Source of the DNA: an uncultured Collinsella sp.
GTDB taxonomy: Bacteria > Actinomycetota > Coriobacteriia > Coriobacteriales > Coriobacteriaceae
Assembly: GCA_900752015.1 (NCBI GenBank)
Contig: CAADTZ010000048.1
Coordinates: forward strand, 1 to 41,380
Direction of reading: 5' to 3'
DNA: 41,380 nt
Of this stretch, positions 40,054 to 41,380 are shown piece after piece. The stretch's first letter is position 1. Each line of letters begins with the position of its first letter. The notes under the pieces are model-generated. The model was not told the DNA's origin and ran no database searches. It saw only the letters and a list, made by a program, of their open reading frames with translations. The translations under genes and the position numbers were made by a program.

Positions 40054-40635
40054 CTATACGAACCGATCGGGATAGAGGGTCTTGTAGCGAACCCAGGCAT
40101 TATTGACACGAATCAGATACGCCTGCGTCTCGGGAAAGGTGATTGCATTATGAAGCGACGTACTCTGCTGCGCCCATCCGTCGACATTGCCCATGCCGGC
40201 GTTATAGGCGGCAATGGCACTGTCAGTCGACCCGTTAAAATACGCTAGAAGATACGAGAGATACGCACAGCCAAACTCGATATTCGTAGCCGGATCGTTA
40301 AGGTTGTCGGCCGAATACTCGCCACCGTCGACAAGGCCCTTGGCGATCATATCCTGGGCAGTCTCGGGCATCAGCTGCATCAATCCCTGAGCACCCTGAT
40401 TCGACTCGGCCTCGGGATCCCAATTCGATTCAGACTTAATGACAGCGCACACCAGATACGGATCCAGATTATGCGAAATACTGGATTGCTTTACATACGC
40501 CTCGTAGTCAATCGGATACAGCGGCTTAAAGAAAGCGGCAGGAGCATACGAGTAAACGAATGAGATAAGGCCGAAGGCAAAAACGGCAGCCAGCGGTATA
40601 AGGCGATACCACGTAAGGAAACGTGTCTTAGGCAT
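40054..40635 (-). CDS. Membrane-anchored lytic transglycosylase (SLT domain)
   Basis: Peptidoglycan-cleaving enzyme, 193 residues. A single N-terminal helix (about 11-30) without a lipobox or clear cleavage site suggests a membrane anchor. The Slt70-like domain follows, with catalytic glutamate E69 in IKSESNWDP, the GAQGLMQLMPETA motif (81-93) and AAYNAGMGNV. It is a minimal SLT protein similar in layout to the small transglycosylase often found next to coaE in Gram-positives. Its start overlaps the last eight bases of coaE, so the two are translationally coupled. Confidence 0.93.
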   Translation of the reverse strand: MPKTRFLTWYRLIPLAAVFAFGLISFVYSYAPAAFFKPLYPIDYEAYVKQSSISHNLDPYLVCAVIKSESNWDPEAESNQGAQGLMQLMPETAQDMIAKGLVDGGEYSADNLNDPATNIEFGCAYLSYLLAYFNGSTDSAIAAYNAGMGNVDGWAQQSTSLHNAITFPETQAYLIRVNNAWVRYKTLYPDRFV

Positions 40636-41269
40636 CGGCCTCCTCCTTATCCACTACATCCCCGAACCCATGGCGCGAAAGCCATGCGTCCAGTTGTTCA
40701 AAGAGCGAGTTATCGTCTGCCGCATTGTCAATCACAGTTGTAGCGAGATTGCACAGCGCAGACTCTTCGGGCTGGCAAGCAGAACGGGCATCGAAATCAG
40801 ATGGCTCCATGCCACGTTGAATAGCGCGCTCGCGACGAACTGACAAAGGGGCGCTGATGACCAAAATTTCATCAGCCAAGCCAAATGCATCCTCAAAACC
40901 AGTCGGAGCAGAAACCTCGACCACTGCAAAGCGATAACGAGGAGATGAAACCGTACAACAAACCGGATCGAGAATCCTAAGCGAAAGCTGTTCAATGAGA
41001 ACGGGATGCACAATGCCATTGAGCCGTGCGACCGAATCAGGAGAAGCAAAAGCTCGAGAAGCGAGGATGTTGCGGCGAATGCCGCCATCCTCATCCAAAA
41101 TGTCCCAACCGAATTCATCCGCGAGAGCATTGACGATATCAGAGCCCGGAACATACAGCGATTTTGCAAGCTCATCCAGATCGATTAGCATAGCGCCACG
41201 AGATTCGAAATAGCGGCAGGCAGTCGACTTACCCGAAGCAATATTGCCCAAGACAAATACGGTAAACAT
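40628..41269 (-). CDS. coaE: Dephospho-CoA kinase
   Basis: Final step of coenzyme A synthesis: phosphorylates the ribose 3'-hydroxyl of dephospho-CoA; 213 residues. The P-loop is GNIASGKS (8-15). The family order is kept, with the LIDLDELAK substrate aspartates, the VHPVL segment and the C-terminal lid (RAIQRGMEPSDFDARSACQP) and TTVIDN strand. The usual LLFE-type core segment reads VSAPTGFED. GGAGGG lies just upstream of the ATG at 41269; a TTG one codon earlier is in frame but less likely. The N-terminal gene that often precedes coaE (polA) would lie beyond the right edge. Confidence 0.93.
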   Translation of the reverse strand: MFTVFVLGNIASGKSTACRYFESRGAMLIDLDELAKSLYVPGSDIVNALADEFGWDILDEDGGIRRNILASRAFASPDSVARLNGIVHPVLIEQLSLRILDPVCCTVSSPRYRFAVVEVSAPTGFEDAFGLADEILVISAPLSVRRERAIQRGMEPSDFDARSACQPEESALCNLATTVIDNAADDNSLFEQLDAWLSRHGFGDVVDKEEADA

Positions 41270-41380
41270 CAAGCCCTCCCTAACGCCAATGCGAGTAATT
41301 ATCGCTCAAATACACTAGAAGGACTCAAAATACAGCCAAACAGTAAGAGCGCATACGGGGGAACTAGGTCTCAAAGTACA
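41270..41380 (-). other. Spacer upstream of coaE to the window end
   Basis: About 110 AT-rich bases with no gene. On the minus strand GATAAT (-10-like) lies about 35 bases before the coaE start, with TTGAGT 19 bases further upstream, a weak promoter candidate. Nothing else is recognisable before the edge. Confidence 0.3.

Noticed and set aside
40060..40085. GTTCG half-site upstream of uvrB as an SOS box
   Set aside because: The partner half is not CGAAC-like (it reads TCCCG), so only one arm matches. It also lies inside the transglycosylase gene.
41285..41380. Repeated TTTGAG motifs upstream of coaE as regulatory direct repeats
   Set aside because: Only six bases are shared, with uneven spacing in an AT-rich stretch, which is not above chance.
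1..41380. CRISPR array, prophage, transposon or defence system
   Set aside because: I found no regularly spaced repeats, integrases, transposases, phage structural genes or defence-protein domains on either strand. All long genes are housekeeping or metabolic.

Overview
The window is about 41 kb of chromosomal bacterial DNA with no sign of phage, plasmid, insertion sequence, CRISPR array, rRNA or tRNA. GC-rich codon use, monoderm-type functions (WhiA, an LtaS-like sulfatase, lipoprotein binding proteins) and the rapZ-whiA-gap-pgk-tpiA-secG gene order point to Actinomycetota. A Collinsella-like member of the Coriobacteriia is my best guess; this is inference, because no marker gene allows a firm placement.

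Layout. (1) 1-5900, minus: a complete oppABCDF-type peptide ABC transporter operon, with OppF cut by the left edge. (2) 6195-11289, minus: secG, gpmI, tpiA, pgk and gap, i.e. lower glycolysis plus a Sec translocon subunit. (3) 11483-13321, minus: whiA and rapZ, without the yvcK gene that normally lies between them. (4) 13441-23872, minus: what looks like one long sialic-acid utilisation operon. In transcription order it holds a Tat-type lipoprotein binding protein, a permease, a permease-ATPase fusion, an ATPase, an active CE7-family esterase, a CE7-like protein that has lost its nucleophile serine, nanA, a nanK-type ROK kinase and nanE. (5) 24236-28369, minus: ybaK, murJ and uvrC as a tight operon. 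(6) 28502-31381, minus: uvrA, with a LexA/SOS-box-like site upstream. (7) 31575-37696, plus: an LtaS-like sulfatase, mrp and two unrelated FAD oxidoreductases. (8) 37762-41269, minus: uvrB, a small lytic transglycosylase and coaE.

The most interesting region is the operon at 13.4-24.1 kb. A peptide-type (family 5 binding protein) transporter is joined to nanA-nanK-nanE and a CE7 esterase. This suggests uptake of sialic acid by a SatABCD/SiaEFGI-like system, removal of O-acetyl groups, and conversion through ManNAc to GlcNAc-6-phosphate. Most of its larger intergenic spacers carry strong hairpins. These include a roughly 100-nt hairpin capped by a cUUCGg tetraloop between nanK and nanE, a 74-nt hairpin between nanA and nanK, and nested inverted repeats in the promoter region. 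A terminator-like hairpin separates nanE from rapZ, whose product in E. coli controls amino-sugar synthesis.

All three excinuclease genes (uvrA, uvrB, uvrC) lie within 16 kb but in separate transcription units. Most of the very long antisense open frames are shadows caused by GC-rich codon bias and are not annotated.
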